55,054 bases of DNA, from the NCBI GenBank assembly GCA_012838805.1, contig DUON01000012.1, positions 1-55,054 of the forward strand. The letters run 5' to 3'. Below the pieces are notes generated by a model. That model searched no databases. It was not told where the DNA came from and worked only from the letters and a program-made list of their open reading frames with translations. Both the position numbers and the translations under genes were made by a program. Positions 18,279 through 26,452 of this stretch are shown here, one piece after another. Every line of letters starts with the position of its first letter. The first letter of the stretch is position 1. Source of the stretch: Clostridiales bacterium (GTDB taxonomy: Bacteria; Bacillota; Clostridia; Christensenellales; DTU072).

Positions 18279-19835
18279 ATGAGCAAACCTTTAATTTTGG
18301 CATTTGATTGCGGCACGCAAAGCACAAGAGCCATGTTATTTAACGAGAAAGGCGATATAGTGGGCAAGTGCAAAGTCCCCTTTGAGCCATATTTCTCCGA
18401 GCGTGAGGGCTGGGCGGAACAGCATGCGGATTTTTATTGGGAACAGTTTTGTAAAGCCTCAAAAGGGCTTAAGGAACAGCACCCCGATAAGTGGAAAGAC
18501 ATCAAAGCCGTTTCCGTCACTACTATGAGAGATAACTGTGTTTGTCTGGACGAGAACAACAAGCCGTTAAGACCCGTTATTTTATGGTTGGACAGAAGAG
18601 AGGCTTCTGAGATTAAAGTTCCCGCATTGAATAAGTTTATTTTCAAAATGGTGGGAATGTACGAGCCTATGATAAAACAGGCGAAAGTCACCCCCAGCAA
18701 TTGGATAAAGGAATATGAGCCCGAGATATGGCAAAAGACCAAAAAATATCTTATGTTTTCGGGATACATAAACTATTTATTGACGGGAAATATGGTGGAC
18801 AGCATAGCCAATATGATAGGGCATATACCGTTTGACTATAAGAAAAAGGAATGGATGAGCCCCAAGTCTTTGACATATTTCGCATTTGCGATAGAGCGTG
18901 AAAAGCTCTGCGACCTTGTGGAGCCGGGAACTATTATTGGAAATATCACCAAAGAGGCGTCCAAAGAGACCGGCATTCCCGAGGGGCTGCCAGTTGTCGC
19001 TGCAGGTTCGGACAAGGGATGCGAAACCCTTGGCACAGGCTGTATCGGCGACGGATGCGCCTCATTGTCTTTCGGAACTACCGCAACGGTACAAATCACC
19101 ACCGATAAATATGTGGAGCCTGCAACTTTTATGCCCGCATATCCCGCAATGATAAAAGGCAAATACAACCCCGAGACGCAAATATTCAGGGGATACTGGA
19201 TGGTTTCTTGGTTCAAGAACGAATTCGCACACAAAGAAGCTGAAAAAGCAAAAGAGCAAGGCATAGCCCCCGAACAGCTCTTGGATAATATGATAAAAGA
19301 TATCCCACCGGGATCAGACGGACTTGTACTCCAGCCTTATTGGTCACCCATTCTCAAAGCACCGGAAGCAAGAGGGGCGATTGTGGGATTTTCGGACAGA
19401 CATACAAGGGCGCATATTTATAGGGCGATTATTGAGGGTATCGGATATGGGCTTATTGAAGGGCTTAAGGAAATGGAAAAACGGGCAAAATATAAAATAC
19501 AATGCGTTACGGTGTCTGGCGGAGGCTCTTCAAGCGATATGATCTGCCAAATAACTGCGGATATGTTCGGCGTCCCCGTAAAGCGAGTTCAAACATATGA
19601 AACAAGCGGTTTGGGAGCCGCAATGGTGGGTTTTGTGGGAATTGGTGTACATAAGGATATCCAAGAAGCGATAGATAAAATGGTGCACTACAAAGACGAA
19701 TTCTTACCCAATGAACAAAACCATAAAAGATATATGATGATTTATGAAAGAATCTATAAAAAGATGTATAAGAGAGTACAGCCCTTATACGGGGAATTAA
19801 GAGAAATAAATAAATTATTGGAGGAGGACAAATAA
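18279..19835 (+). CDS. FGGY-family carbohydrate (glycerol/xylulose-type) kinase
   Basis: A 518-residue sugar or polyol kinase. The N-terminal phosphate-binding loop FDCGTQSTRA (about 9-18) and the C-terminal adenosine site VSGGGSSSDMICQITADMFG (about 409-428) are both intact, and SFGTT (about 261-265) fits the second phosphate motif. FGGY members phosphorylate glycerol, xylulose, gluconate and similar compounds; overall look lies between glycerol kinase and xylulokinase, so the substrate is open. Sitting among flavin dehydrogenases of the glycerol-3-phosphate type makes glycerol or a related polyol a reasonable guess. Start ATG after GGGAGGTAAGT; stop adjoins the next gene's ATG. Confidence 0.88.
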   Translation: MSKPLILAFDCGTQSTRAMLFNEKGDIVGKCKVPFEPYFSEREGWAEQHADFYWEQFCKASKGLKEQHPDKWKDIKAVSVTTMRDNCVCLDENNKPLRPVILWLDRREASEIKVPALNKFIFKMVGMYEPMIKQAKVTPSNWIKEYEPEIWQKTKKYLMFSGYINYLLTGNMVDSIANMIGHIPFDYKKKEWMSPKSLTYFAFAIEREKLCDLVEPGTIIGNITKEASKETGIPEGLPVVAAGSDKGCETLGTGCIGDGCASLSFGTTATVQITTDKYVEPATFMPAYPAMIKGKYNPETQIFRGYWMVSWFKNEFAHKEAEKAKEQGIAPEQLLDNMIKDIPPGSDGLVLQPYWSPILKAPEARGAIVGFSDRHTRAHIYRAIIEGIGYGLIEGLKEMEKRAKYKIQCVTVSGGGSSSDMICQITADMFGVPVKRVQTYETSGLGAAMVGFVGIGVHKDIQEAIDKMVHYKDEFLPNEQNHKRYMMIYERIYKKMYKRVQPLYGELREINKLLEEDK

Positions 19836-21565
19836 TGTCTACAAGAAAATATAAGGACTTTTCACCCGACTGGTATATTGACGAGGCTCCCCCGCGTTCA
19901 TACCGTTCAATTTACAAATGGGGCGACCCCAAGGCTTACAAGATACCAAGAGAGAATCTATTTAAGTATGTAAAAGAATTGTTCAAGTTGTCGAACGACG
20001 ACTTCAAAGAAAGAAAAGAGCTTGGGCTGGAAGAGGTAAAGTACGATATACCTGTGGCGCTTGAAAAGAAGCATCTTGACGCATTGAAAAAGATTGTAGG
20101 CAAAGACAATATCACCACTGACGATTATGCAAGGTTGTCTGTGGCGTATGGTCAGACCATGTATGACCTTATGCGGTTGAGAAAAAAGATAGTCGAGAAT
20201 GTGCCCAACGCCGTACTATATCCCGAAAACAAAGACCAAATTGTTCAGATTGTAGATTATTGCAACAAGAATTTAATTCCCGTTTATGTATACGGTGGAG
20301 GCTCCAGCGTCACAAGGGGCATGGAATGCATAAAGGGCGGTATAACGCTAGACATGAGAAAGAACTTCAACAAGGTTATAGAGTTTAATGAAATAAACCA
20401 GACAATAACCGTCCAAGCGGGAATGATGGGTCCGGAACTTGAAAGGATTCTAAACAACGCCATTGAGACCTTGAATGCCAAGGAACCCTATACCTGCGGG
20501 CATTTTCCACAGTCATTCGAATATTCCTCCGTTGGGGGCTGGGTTGTGACCAGAGGTGCAGGTCAGAACAGCACATATTATGGCAAAATAGAGGACATTG
20601 TCCTTTCACAAGAATATGCCACACCTATTGGATATATCAAGACCGACAACACCCCCCGAAAGGCGACGGGTCCCGATGTAGACCACATAATGATGGGCAG
20701 TGAAGGCTGCTTTGGAATCTTGACCCATGTCACATTGAGGATTTTCAAATACAAACCCGAAAACAGAAAGCGTTTTAGCTTTATGTTTAAGAACTGGGAG
20801 GACGCCATGAGCGCTTGCAGAGAGATTATGCAGGGCGAATTTGGCTATCCCTCTGTTTTTAGAGTGTCCGACCCAGAGGAAACGCAAGTGGCTATGAAGA
20901 TGTACGGTATTTCGGATACAATTTTTGATAAAATCCTCACAATGAAAGGCTTCAAAGAAGGCGAGAAATGCCTGCTTCTGGGTTTCACCGACGGCGAAAA
21001 GGCTTTCAGTAAAAATGTCGCCAGAAAACTTAAGAGAATATGCAGAAAATATAAGGCTATGTATCTGACCGGCTATGTCACCAAGTCTTGGGAGCATGGC
21101 AGATTTTCTGACCCGTATATGAGAGACAACCTTCAGGACTTCGGTATTATGATAGATACTTTGGAATGTGCGGTAAATTGGGACAATATGGCGCAAGTTC
21201 ATCGTGATGTAAGAAAATATATCAAATCCCGCCCCAACACCATCTGTATGACCCATATTTCCCATATGTATCCGCAAGGGGCGAACCTATACTTCATATT
21301 CATAACTCCGCTTGAAGACTTGGACGAATTTAAGAAGTTCCACAGCGGAATCTTGGACGCCATTCAAAAATCCGGTGCGGCTATCAGCCACCACCACGGC
21401 GTGGGCAAGATGTTCGCTCCTTGGCTGGAAGGGTATATTGGTAGAGAGCAGTATTCTATATTTAGGGCATTGAAGAACCACTTTGACCCCAATAATATCA
21501 TGAACCCCGGTGGCACTTTGGGCTTTGACCTGGATGAAAAAGAAAAAAGATTTCTAAGAGAATAA
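19835..21565 (+). CDS. FAD-linked oxidase resembling alkylglycerone-phosphate synthase (AGPS)
   Basis: A 576-residue flavoprotein of the FAD-binding type 4 / VAO family. The FAD domain (about 130-275) has YGGGSSVTRG and the AGPS-like WVVTRGAGQNSTYYGKIEDIV and GPDVDHIMMGSEGCFGILT. The catalytic domain keeps features expected of AGPS: FRVSDPEETQ with Arg, HMYPQGANLYF with Tyr486, and the triple histidine SHHHGVGK at His519-521. AGPS swaps the acyl chain of acyl-dihydroxyacetone phosphate for a fatty alcohol, the first step to ether lipids; other members simply oxidise lactate, glycolate or glycerol phosphates. No acyl-DHAP synthase or fatty alcohol gene is in the window, so the reaction is not settled. 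GGAGGAC lies before the ATG. A strong terminator follows. Confidence 0.82.
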   Translation: MSTRKYKDFSPDWYIDEAPPRSYRSIYKWGDPKAYKIPRENLFKYVKELFKLSNDDFKERKELGLEEVKYDIPVALEKKHLDALKKIVGKDNITTDDYARLSVAYGQTMYDLMRLRKKIVENVPNAVLYPENKDQIVQIVDYCNKNLIPVYVYGGGSSVTRGMECIKGGITLDMRKNFNKVIEFNEINQTITVQAGMMGPELERILNNAIETLNAKEPYTCGHFPQSFEYSSVGGWVVTRGAGQNSTYYGKIEDIVLSQEYATPIGYIKTDNTPRKATGPDVDHIMMGSEGCFGILTHVTLRIFKYKPENRKRFSFMFKNWEDAMSACREIMQGEFGYPSVFRVSDPEETQVAMKMYGISDTIFDKILTMKGFKEGEKCLLLGFTDGEKAFSKNVARKLKRICRKYKAMYLTGYVTKSWEHGRFSDPYMRDNLQDFGIMIDTLECAVNWDNMAQVHRDVRKYIKSRPNTICMTHISHMYPQGANLYFIFITPLEDLDEFKKFHSGILDAIQKSGAAISHHHGVGKMFAPWLEGYIGREQYSIFRALKNHFDPNNIMNPGGTLGFDLDEKEKRFLRE

Positions 21566-21585
21566 TAAGATTTTTTAAGTCAATT

Positions 21586-21626
21586 CAAAGGCGGAACTAT
21601 GACGATACTTCTTAGTTCCGCTTTTC
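21586..21626 (+). terminator. Intrinsic terminator of the redox module
   Basis: Stem AAAGGCGGAACTA (21587-21599) / TAGTTCCGCTTTT (21613-21625), with one G-T pair, loop 21600-21612. It lies 21 bp after the AGPS-like gene and closes the operon. Confidence 0.88.
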
Positions 21627-21629
21627 TTA

Positions 21630-21905
21630 TGAAAATAAACAAGATCTGCTCTTATCGTCAAGCGGTATTTTATATGGTCAATTAGTTTTAACTTAACGGT
21701 CAAACGAAATCCCAAAAAAAGGATTAAACAATATTACGGTCAGGCGGTCTTTTGTTTGATATCAAACAAAATTTAACTTGACCTGTAAAGCAGTATTTTG
21801 TTACGGTTTACTTAATTTATAGAGTTGAATTTTTTCGCTGTTTACTGTGAAAAGAATACATCGACAGTATGGAATATTGCTTTGCCTTGCCCAGCCAAAA
21901 AACAC
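21630..21905. other. Non-coding stretch with a perfect 22-bp palindrome and degenerate repeats
   Basis: No believable gene. A perfect palindrome lies at 21750-21771 (half-site TTTTGTTTGAT, then its complement). A loosely repeated core, AAGCGGTATTTT at 21660, GGCGGTCTTTT at 21743 and AAGCAGTATTTT at 21788, recurs with variants of ACGGTCAA nearby. It could be a regulator-binding region for the SRP RNA gene, a small RNA, or decayed repeat DNA. Confidence 0.5.
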
Positions 21906-21934
21906 TTGCAATAATTTATATTTTAGTATATACT
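21906..21934 (+). promoter_or_regulatory. Promoter of the SRP RNA gene
   Basis: TTGCAA (21906-21911), 17-nt spacer, TATACT (21929-21934). The predicted start at about 21941 coincides with the first base-paired position of the RNA (CGACGC at 21943). Confidence 0.75.
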
Positions 21935-21941
21935 AAATTCC

Positions 21942-22213
21942 ACGACGCTAAACGGGGAGCTAGCGGTGCCCTGTAACCCGCAATCCGCTATAGCGGGGTT
22001 GAACACCCATAGAGGCTTATCTTATGGAAAGCCGATGTCGATAAGGGATGTTGATAATAAGGTCTTGTGCAATCGTGTGTTGTGAACCGTGTCAGGGCTT
22101 GACCGCAGCAGCACTAAGCAAATTTCACGATGTGCCACAAGGAAGCTTTATAGGAGTTACCTGTCGGCAAGCCGATTCGGTAAGGTATGTCGAAATGGGC
22201 GCGTCGTTTTTTT
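21942..22213 (+). ncRNA. ffs: Signal recognition particle RNA, large Gram-positive type
   Basis: About 270 nt that binds Ffh and directs membrane-protein translation. The Alu end is recognisable from GCTAGCGGTGCCCTGTAACC, CGCAATCCGCT and GGGGTTGAA, nearly as in the Bacillus scRNA. The Ffh-binding helix contains CGTGTCAGG and GCAGCAGCACTAAG (about 22087-22120). The two ends pair: CGACGC (21943-21948) with GCGTCG (22201-22206), and a T run follows and should terminate transcription. The apical loop between CAGG and GCAGCAGC reads GCTTGACC rather than the usual TCCGGAAGGA, so the GGAA tetraloop is missing. A short open frame over this RNA is not a gene. Confidence 0.94.
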
Positions 22214-22272
22214 ATGGGAAAAATCACTTTATTTGCCACCCGAACACTCTATTTTCTTATCTTTTTATTTCC

Positions 22273-22301
22273 TTGACTAAATAAAGTATATATATTAATA
22301 T
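22273..22301 (+). promoter_or_regulatory. Vegetative-type promoter for pepF
   Basis: TTGACT (22273-22278), 17-nt spacer, TAATAT (22296-22301), between the SRP RNA and pepF. Confidence 0.6.
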
Positions 22302-22358
22302 AATGTTATTAATATTGTGTATACTAATGACTGAAATTTTTTTAGGGAATAGGTTTTG

Positions 22359-24137
22359 ATGGATAAAATAAAGAAAAGAGATGAAGTTGATATAAGATAT
22401 AAATGGAGATTAGAGGATATAATCTCCAATGAAGAAGATATTGACAAGGCTTTTAGATTTTGTAAAGAAAAACTTAAAGAAATCCTTGAATTCAAAGGCA
22501 AACTCAACAAAGAAAATGCCGTGGATTGCTTAAGGCTGGTTGACCAAGCGTCTTTGGAACTTGAAAAAATTTATGTTTATGCCCACATGAAAAGGGATGA
22601 AAACACCGCAGACAGCAAGTATATAGAGCTTGCCGAAAAGACCAGACTTCTTTCTGTTGAGATGAGCGGGGCGCTTTCATTTATATCGCCCGAGCTGTCG
22701 AGGTTCAAGATATCCGAGCTTAAAGAAATGAGTCAAGACCCAAGGTGTAAGGACTATGACATCGAAATTTTGAATCTTATCAGAAACAAAAAGCACCTTT
22801 TGAGCGAAAAAGAAGAAAAACTACTCTCTAACATCACGCTTTTTAGTTCTGGATATAAAGATGTGTTCCAAGTGTTCAACAACGCGGATTTGAAATTTGA
22901 AGATATCGAGGTCGACGGCAAAAAGACGCAAGTCACCCATGGAATGTATTCTTATCTATTACAAAATCCCTCCCAAGAGGTTAGAAAGGCGGCTTTTGAG
23001 TCGGTATACACCCAATACAAAGCTTACACCAATACTATTGCGGCGAATTATATCGGAAATGTCAATAAGAATGTGTTCTTTGCAAAGGCAAGAAAACATG
23101 CTTCCAGCCTAGACAAGGCTTTACACTCCGAGGCGATAGATAATAGGGTATATGAAAATTTAATAGAGAGCGTATCCCAATATACTCCTGTATTGCACAG
23201 ATATATCGCCTTAAGAAAAAAAGTTCTGCCCGTTGAAGAATACCATATGTACGATATGTATGTCCCTATCGTCAAGGAAATCGAACAAAAGCATGACTAT
23301 GACGAAGCATATGACATGGTTGTCGAGGCTTTGTCGGTATTGGGGGACGAATATGCGGATACGCTGAAGAGTGCAAGAAACAGCGGTTGGATAGATGTAG
23401 AGGAGACCGAGAACAAGAGAAGCGGTGCTTATTCATGGGGGGCGTACGGCGTTCATCCCTATGTACTCTTAAACCATAAGGGCTCAATGCACGATGTGTT
23501 CACAATAGCCCACGAAATGGGGCATGCCATGCACAGTTATTACTCCAATATGACCCAGCCTTACTCAAAGGCGGGATACGGCATTTTCCTTGCCGAGATA
23601 GCAAGCACAGTTAATGAAGTGCTTTTACTGAAATATATGCTTAGAACAGCACGGGGCGAAAAGAGGATATATCTCTTGTCATACTACCTTGATATGTTCA
23701 GAACCACGCTGTTTAGGCAGACCATGTTCGCCGAATTTGAAAAGTTCGCTCATGAAAGTGTGGAAAGGGGCGAGCCGTTGAGCAGTCAGAGACTTAGCGA
23801 TTATTATTATGAGCTCAACAAGAAATACTATGGCGATGATGTAATACATGACGATTTTATCAGATATGAATGGTCCAGAATTCCGCATTTTTATAACGCA
23901 TTTTATGTCTATAAATACGCTACGGGCTTGACTACGGCGGTGAACATTGTTAAAAAGATATTAAGTAAAGAACAGGGTTTTACACAAAAATATATGCAGT
24001 TTTTAAAATCGGGCGGAAATGATTTTCCTTTGAACATCATAGAAAAATTAGGCATAAACCTAAAAGGAAAAAGACCGTACCAAGTTGCTATGAATGAGTT
24101 TGAAAAAACTTTGGATAAGCTTGAAAGGATGTGTTAA
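22359..24137 (+). CDS. pepF: Oligoendopeptidase F, M3 zinc metallopeptidase
   Basis: A cytoplasmic peptidase that cuts peptides of roughly 7 to 17 residues. In 592 residues the N-terminal helical region is followed by the catalytic zinc motif HEMGH at 385-389 within TIAHEMGHAMHSYYSN, and the third ligand Glu lies in the following LAEIASTVNE. Length and motif fit the PepF branch of M3. I start at the ATG at 22359 rather than the TTG just before it. The next gene's ATG follows the stop directly, so pepF, the unknown membrane protein and dnaB form a tight run. Confidence 0.95.
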   Translation: MDKIKKRDEVDIRYKWRLEDIISNEEDIDKAFRFCKEKLKEILEFKGKLNKENAVDCLRLVDQASLELEKIYVYAHMKRDENTADSKYIELAEKTRLLSVEMSGALSFISPELSRFKISELKEMSQDPRCKDYDIEILNLIRNKKHLLSEKEEKLLSNITLFSSGYKDVFQVFNNADLKFEDIEVDGKKTQVTHGMYSYLLQNPSQEVRKAAFESVYTQYKAYTNTIAANYIGNVNKNVFFAKARKHASSLDKALHSEAIDNRVYENLIESVSQYTPVLHRYIALRKKVLPVEEYHMYDMYVPIVKEIEQKHDYDEAYDMVVEALSVLGDEYADTLKSARNSGWIDVEETENKRSGAYSWGAYGVHPYVLLNHKGSMHDVFTIAHEMGHAMHSYYSNMTQPYSKAGYGIFLAEIASTVNEVLLLKYMLRTARGEKRIYLLSYYLDMFRTTLFRQTMFAEFEKFAHESVERGEPLSSQRLSDYYYELNKKYYGDDVIHDDFIRYEWSRIPHFYNAFYVYKYATGLTTAVNIVKKILSKEQGFTQKYMQFLKSGGNDFPLNIIEKLGINLKGKRPYQVAMNEFEKTLDKLERMC

Positions 24138-24947
24138 ATGAAAAAGCTACTATCGGCTTTAATTTTGGTTCTTTGCCTTTGTTTTTTCTTAGCTCCGACC
24201 ACAAGCGTCTGGGCTCAAGAGAATCAAGAAGAGCAAGGCTTTGACTTAAGAGAAGGATATCTTGCGGAGATTGTATTTGGCAATTTCAATATGAAATATG
24301 GAAATATTGTATATTCGCTTTCCATTACTTTTGACAAGAGCTATTATGACCAATTGCCCGAGCAAGGACCATTGAATAGACAAAGCCTTATGGACTTTAT
24401 CTCAATGTATATGGCTGCGTCAAGGTTCACTCCCGAAATAGATGATGCTGGGCGGATTGTGGGAAAGATTGAGTATGATTCTCCCACAGATAAGTTCATA
24501 AAAGACGGCAGAGACGGTTATGAAACAAATGACGACCAAGATTATGAGGAAAAGCCCACTTTCTTTTTTACGACAATTACATTTACACAACCTACCGTTT
24601 TCAGCGAAATAAACAGCCCCAACGGCTTTTTGAATATGCTTAAGGTCGCCTTAAATACTTATGGGATTATGGACAGCCAGATTCTTCTTGAATATCATTA
24701 TGGCACGCCCTATAAGATTATTACAACCGATGCCGAAAAAACCTATTTTGATACCAATTTTAATATCTATGTGCATGAATTCTCTATGACCGTAGACCAA
24801 AGCGGCAGAGAGATTGTATTTGAACAGACTGTGCCCAATTCCAAGAACTGGTATCTCTTGGCGATTGTATTCGCCGTACCCGTCATTATTGCGACTTTGG
24901 CGGGATATTTAATTCATAAAATCAAAGAAACAAAAGGGAGAATATAA
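24138..24947 (+). CDS. Exported membrane-anchored protein of unknown function
   Basis: A 269-residue protein that I do not recognise. It has an N-terminal signal sequence (MKK, hydrophobic residues to about 22, then TTSVWAQEN with a likely cleavage after the Ala of VWA), an extracytoplasmic middle of about 210 residues with acidic and aromatic character, and one C-terminal membrane helix (about 239-260) with a short basic tail (HKIKETKGRI). So it is a type I membrane protein facing outward. It is packed between pepF (0 bp) and dnaB (3 bp), which suggests shared transcription but not shared function. Confidence 0.8.
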   Translation: MKKLLSALILVLCLCFFLAPTTSVWAQENQEEQGFDLREGYLAEIVFGNFNMKYGNIVYSLSITFDKSYYDQLPEQGPLNRQSLMDFISMYMAASRFTPEIDDAGRIVGKIEYDSPTDKFIKDGRDGYETNDDQDYEEKPTFFFTTITFTQPTVFSEINSPNGFLNMLKVALNTYGIMDSQILLEYHYGTPYKIITTDAEKTYFDTNFNIYVHEFSMTVDQSGREIVFEQTVPNSKNWYLLAIVFAVPVIIATLAGYLIHKIKETKGRI

Positions 24948-24950
24948 AAA

Positions 24951-26336
24951 ATGAAAGCCGCTATAGCTAAGGACAAAGTAAGGATATACCCCAACAATTT
25001 TGAGGCAGAACAGTCTGCGCTGTGCTGTATGCTGATAGACGGCAGTGCCGCGGAGGAAATGATTCCACTTTTATCGGAGGAAGATTTTTATAACACCAAG
25101 CACAAAAAGATTTTCTCCGCCATAATAGAGCTTCATAAGACAGGCGCATCCATAGATATGATAACCGTCAACGATATGATGATAAAGCAAAAAAGTTCGG
25201 AGGCGGACACCCTTGCTTATCTTGTGGATTTGACCGCAATACTGCCGTCAGCGGCGAACTATACCCAGTACATAAAAATTTTGAATAGGGATTTCACTCT
25301 TCGAAAACTTATTGATAGCTGCAATAAAATAATTGAAGAAGCTTATGTCGCAACAGACGCCGACCAGGTGGTAAAGCTTGCCGAAAAGCTGATTTATTCC
25401 ATTTCCAAGGAACATACCAGAAACGACCTTCAGCATATATATGATGCGGTAGTTACCCTTATGGAAAGAATGGACAAAATGGCAAAGAACAAGGGTGAGC
25501 TAAGGGGGCTTATGACAGGCTTTCCATTGCTTGACCAAAAGACCAATGGTTTGCAGAAAGGGGATTTGATAATACTTGCGGCAAGACCCTCTGTGGGAAA
25601 GACCTCATTTGCCTTGAATATCGTTGGAAATATTGCCGACAATCCAAAATTAAAAAACAAAAAAATAGCTTTCTTTTCTTTGGAAATGCCGGCGGTTCAG
25701 CTTGCGCAAAGAATAATTTGCAACTTGTCCCGAGTGAGCATGAACGATATGTCCAGCGGAGAACTCAAAGGGGACGACGACAAAAAGGTATGGAGGATAT
25801 CCCAAAAGCTCTCCAATTCAGAAATTTACATAGACGATAGCTCAATGATAACGCCCTATGAGATATTGTCTAAAGCCCGACGCCTTTCCTCCCGAGCGGG
25901 CGGTTTGGACTTAATTGTGGTGGACTATCTCCAGCTCATGATGCTTGAAAAGAAAAGGGAAACCTCCCGTCAAGAAACCATAAGTGAAATAAGCCGTATG
26001 CTAAAAATTATAGCCAAAGAAATGGACTGTCCGGTCATAGTCATTTCGCAGATGTCCAGAAGTATTGAATCCCGATCGGACAAAGCCCCAAGACTTTCTG
26101 ACTTGAGAGAATCGGGAGCCATTGAGCAAGACGCCGACATAGTCATGTTCTTAAGTCGAGAAGACGAGCAGGCAAAGAGATCCAGCGAACATAATATAAT
26201 ATTAGAGATAGCGAAACATAGAAACGGCGAACTTGGAATGATTAGATATTTCTGGGAAGGACCGTTCATCAAGTTCACTGAATGTGCCGATCAAGACCTG
26301 GGCGCTGTGCTAAACCTTAAATCATCGGAAGAATAA
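24951..26336 (+). CDS. dnaB: Replicative DNA helicase DnaB
   Basis: The hexameric 5'-3' helicase of the replication fork (called DnaC in Bacillus). In 461 residues: an N-terminal primase-interacting domain (about 10-115, NNFEAEQSALCCMLID), a linker, and a RecA-like motor with Walker A ARPSVGKTS (about residues 212-220), Walker B VVDYLQLM, and the motif VIVISQMSRSIESR with SDLRESGAIEQDAD. No intein interrupts it. In many Firmicutes it follows rplI; here it follows an unknown membrane protein instead. ATG after AAAAGGGAG. Confidence 0.97.
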   Translation: MKAAIAKDKVRIYPNNFEAEQSALCCMLIDGSAAEEMIPLLSEEDFYNTKHKKIFSAIIELHKTGASIDMITVNDMMIKQKSSEADTLAYLVDLTAILPSAANYTQYIKILNRDFTLRKLIDSCNKIIEEAYVATDADQVVKLAEKLIYSISKEHTRNDLQHIYDAVVTLMERMDKMAKNKGELRGLMTGFPLLDQKTNGLQKGDLIILAARPSVGKTSFALNIVGNIADNPKLKNKKIAFFSLEMPAVQLAQRIICNLSRVSMNDMSSGELKGDDDKKVWRISQKLSNSEIYIDDSSMITPYEILSKARRLSSRAGGLDLIVVDYLQLMMLEKKRETSRQETISEISRMLKIIAKEMDCPVIVISQMSRSIESRSDKAPRLSDLRESGAIEQDADIVMFLSREDEQAKRSSEHNIILEIAKHRNGELGMIRYFWEGPFIKFTECADQDLGAVLNLKSSEE

Positions 26337-26337
26337 T

Positions 26338-26356
26338 CCAAAATCCGCAGTTTTGG
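26338..26356 (+). terminator. Weak hairpin after dnaB
   Basis: Stem CCAAAA (26338-26343) / TTTTGG (26351-26356) just after the dnaB stop, followed by an AT-rich tract without a clean T run. It may be a weak terminator. Confidence 0.35.
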
Positions 26357-26381
26357 TATATATTTATGGTCTTTATTTTGT

Positions 26382-26410
26382 TTGCCTAATAATATTTTTT
26401 ATGTTATTAT
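26382..26410 (+). promoter_or_regulatory. Vegetative-type promoter for tig-clpP-clpX
   Basis: TTGCCT (26382-26387), 17-nt spacer, TATTAT (26405-26410), 42 bp before the tig start. I see no CtsR or CIRCE-like repeat here. Confidence 0.55.
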
Positions 26411-26452
26411 CTATAAGTTATATATAGATATCTTTTACCAATGGAGGTTTTA

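Noticed and set aside
20606..21277. A 223-codon open frame on the minus strand within the AGPS-like gene
   Set aside because: It lies wholly inside a well-supported plus-strand gene with conserved flavoprotein motifs, and has no ribosome site or recognisable protein character.
22048..22284. Two overlapping plus-strand open frames of 63-78 codons
   Set aside because: They cover the SRP RNA, whose conserved Alu and Ffh-binding sequences explain the region.
26441..26452. Upstream ATG for trigger factor
   Set aside because: The GGAGG ribosome site lies after this codon and before the ATG at 26453, so it cannot be the main start.
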